Shown here piece by piece: positions 38,690 through 40,556 of a stretch of DNA of 40,556 nucleotides (position 1 is the stretch's first letter; the number at the start of each line of letters is the position of its first letter). The stretch is taken from NCBI GenBank assembly GCA_900546255.1, contig URCB01000015.1, forward strand, positions 1 to 40,556. Direction: 5' to 3'. The notes below the pieces were generated by a model. It was not told the DNA's origin. It did no database searches and worked only from the letters and a program-made list of their open reading frames with translations. The position numbers and the translations under genes are program-made. This DNA comes from an uncultured Eubacteriales bacterium. GTDB lineage: Bacteria; Bacillota; Clostridia; Oscillospirales; Oscillospiraceae.

Positions 38690-39544
38690 TCACTTTCGGA
38701 GGGTCACTTCCATCTGAGGATAGGGAATGGACAGCCCTGCCGCATCGAAGGCGCTCTTCAATTCTTCCAGCAAGTCGTAATAGACGTCCCAGTAGTCCTC
38801 GGTACGGCACCAAGCCCGAACGGCATACCCCAGGGCATTGTCCCCGTAGGAGGAGAGACGGGCAAAGGGGGCTGGGTCCTTTAGGACTTTGTCGTGCCGG
38901 GCCAATACCCCTTGGATGACGTCCTTCACCTCCTCCACCGAAGCGCCGTAAGAGGCGGTGATGGTCAAATCCACCCGGCGCAGGGGTTCGGTGGTGTAAT
39001 TGGTGACCTCCGCATCCACCACAGTGCTGTTTGGCACCAGGATACGCCGGTTATCCCACGTGGTTAGGCTGGTGTACACCAGGCCAATGTCCTGGACCGT
39101 ACCTTCAATGTCATCGATCTGCACATAGTCCCCTACCTTGAAGGGTTTGGTGCCCAAAATGGTCAGCCCCCCTGCCAGGTTGGACAAGCTGTCCTTCACC
39201 GCCAGGGAAACTGCCAGGCCTAGGATACTCACCAGTGCCAACAGGGAGCTGGCATTGATCCCCAAGGACGAGGCCACCACCATCAAAGTCACAAACCACA
39301 GCAAAATGTTGGCCGTGGAGCGAATGAAGGTGTGCAAACTCCGCTCGATATGGGTCAGCCTATCCAAGCTGCGATCCAAAATTTTCAGCAGGATAGCCTT
39401 CACCACCAGGCAGAGCACCAACAACAGGATGGCAAAGAAAATGGTCCGAAGGGCAGACTCCCACCCACTGTGGAAGAGGGTATTCAAACTGGTTTGGACA
39501 CTGTCCCCCAAGGCTTCCGTGTCAATGGTGGTGTCAGTACTCAT
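38690..39544 (-). CDS. Small-conductance mechanosensitive channel (MscS family)
   Basis: A membrane channel of 284 residues that releases solutes on hypo-osmotic shock. Three N-terminal membrane helices are followed by the pore helix region LGLAVSLAVKDSLSNLAGG, then ILGTKPFKVGDYVQIDDIEG, IGLVYTSLTTWDNRRILVPN and a cytoplasmic alpha/beta domain. AAAGGAGG precedes the ATG. It lies directly behind the tuf terminator and ends in its own terminator. Confidence 0.95.
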   Translation of the reverse strand: MSTDTTIDTEALGDSVQTSLNTLFHSGWESALRTIFFAILLLVLCLVVKAILLKILDRSLDRLTHIERSLHTFIRSTANILLWFVTLMVVASSLGINASSLLALVSILGLAVSLAVKDSLSNLAGGLTILGTKPFKVGDYVQIDDIEGTVQDIGLVYTSLTTWDNRRILVPNSTVVDAEVTNYTTEPLRRVDLTITASYGASVEEVKDVIQGVLARHDKVLKDPAPFARLSSYGDNALGYAVRAWCRTEDYWDVYYDLLEELKSAFDAAGLSIPYPQMEVTLRK

Positions 39545-39578
39545 AGGGTTCCTCCTTTCCTGGGTTCAAAGGTCTTTG

Positions 39579-39620
39579 AAAAAAAAAACAGAAGGGCAAA
39601 GCTTCCGCTTTGCCCTTCTG
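39579..39620 (-). terminator. Terminator of tuf
   Basis: CAGAAGGGCAAAGC (39589-39602), a TTCC loop and GCTTTGCCCTTCTG form a 14-bp perfect stem. On the minus strand it is followed by ten T (39579-39588), 14 bases past the tuf stop. Confidence 0.97.
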
Positions 39621-39634
39621 AAAGGTGCGAGAAA

Positions 39635-40556
<922 letters not shown>

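Overview
The window is 40.6 kb of GC-rich chromosome from a Gram-positive anaerobe of the class Clostridia. The best guess is an Oscillospiraceae-type gut bacterium such as a Flavonifractor, Lawsonibacter or Intestinimonas relative (inference). Support comes from strong AGGAGG ribosome binding sites with frequent GTG and TTG starts, the complete MEP isoprenoid gene pair dxr/ispG, TrmFO, a transketolase split into two genes, FMN and T-box leader riboswitches, a DUF4830 protein, and gene orders typical of Firmicutes (pyrH-frr-uppS-cdsA-dxr-rseP-ispG, dprA-topA-trmFO, plsX-acpP-rnc, ftsE-ftsX-ctpA, greA-lysS). Almost everything is housekeeping. There is no prophage, IS element, CRISPR array, tRNA or rRNA that I can support.

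Layout. Positions 1-6860 (minus strand): pyrH, frr, uppS, cdsA, dxr, a 540-base gap, rseP and ispG, with two inverted copies of a palindromic repeat flanking rseP-ispG. Positions 6861-7557: a long non-coding stretch holding a probable independent structured RNA (promoter, about 182-nt transcript, terminator) and a second structured segment ending in a terminator. Positions 7508-11350 (plus): the riboflavin operon ribD-ribE-ribBA-ribH behind an FMN riboswitch. Positions 11418-13868 (minus): a CsoR-type copper sensor and a P1B metal ATPase with three matching operator boxes. Positions 13964-16891 (plus): split transketolase followed by a transglutaminase-like lipoprotein. Positions 17011-18806 (minus): a lone TrpB2-type tryptophan synthase beta chain under a tryptophan T-box. 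Positions 18831-20160: a GNAT acetyltransferase and a convergent, overlapping YczE-like membrane protein. Positions 20188-28670 (minus): a SpoU methyltransferase, dprA, topA, trmFO and plsX, then acpP, rnc and a 52-residue membrane protein. Positions 28848-37128 (minus): a membrane acyltransferase, greA-lysS, ctpA, a 40-residue membrane protein, ftsX, ftsE and a CdaR/PucR-type regulator. Positions 37175-40556: rsuA, a DUF4830 protein on the plus strand, an MscS channel, and the 3' part of tuf running off the right edge.

How the genes work together. The left block makes the undecaprenyl carrier lipid (MEP steps Dxr and IspG, then UppS) and CDP-diacylglycerol (CdsA), next to intramembrane proteolysis (RseP), UMP kinase and ribosome recycling. 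PlsX and ACP start phospholipid synthesis in the right half. FtsEX and CtpA belong to cell-envelope remodelling. The riboflavin operon is feedback-controlled by FMN, the metal ATPase by CsoR, and trpB by uncharged tRNA-Trp.

The most interesting items are the structured RNA candidate at 7062-7243, the two dispersed inverted palindromic repeats, the T-box-controlled orphan trpB2, the 40-residue membrane protein sitting between ftsX and ctpA, and the operator that fills the spacer of a perfect promoter for the metal ATPase. All functional statements rest on reading the sequence and on knowledge of the families. No database search was run.
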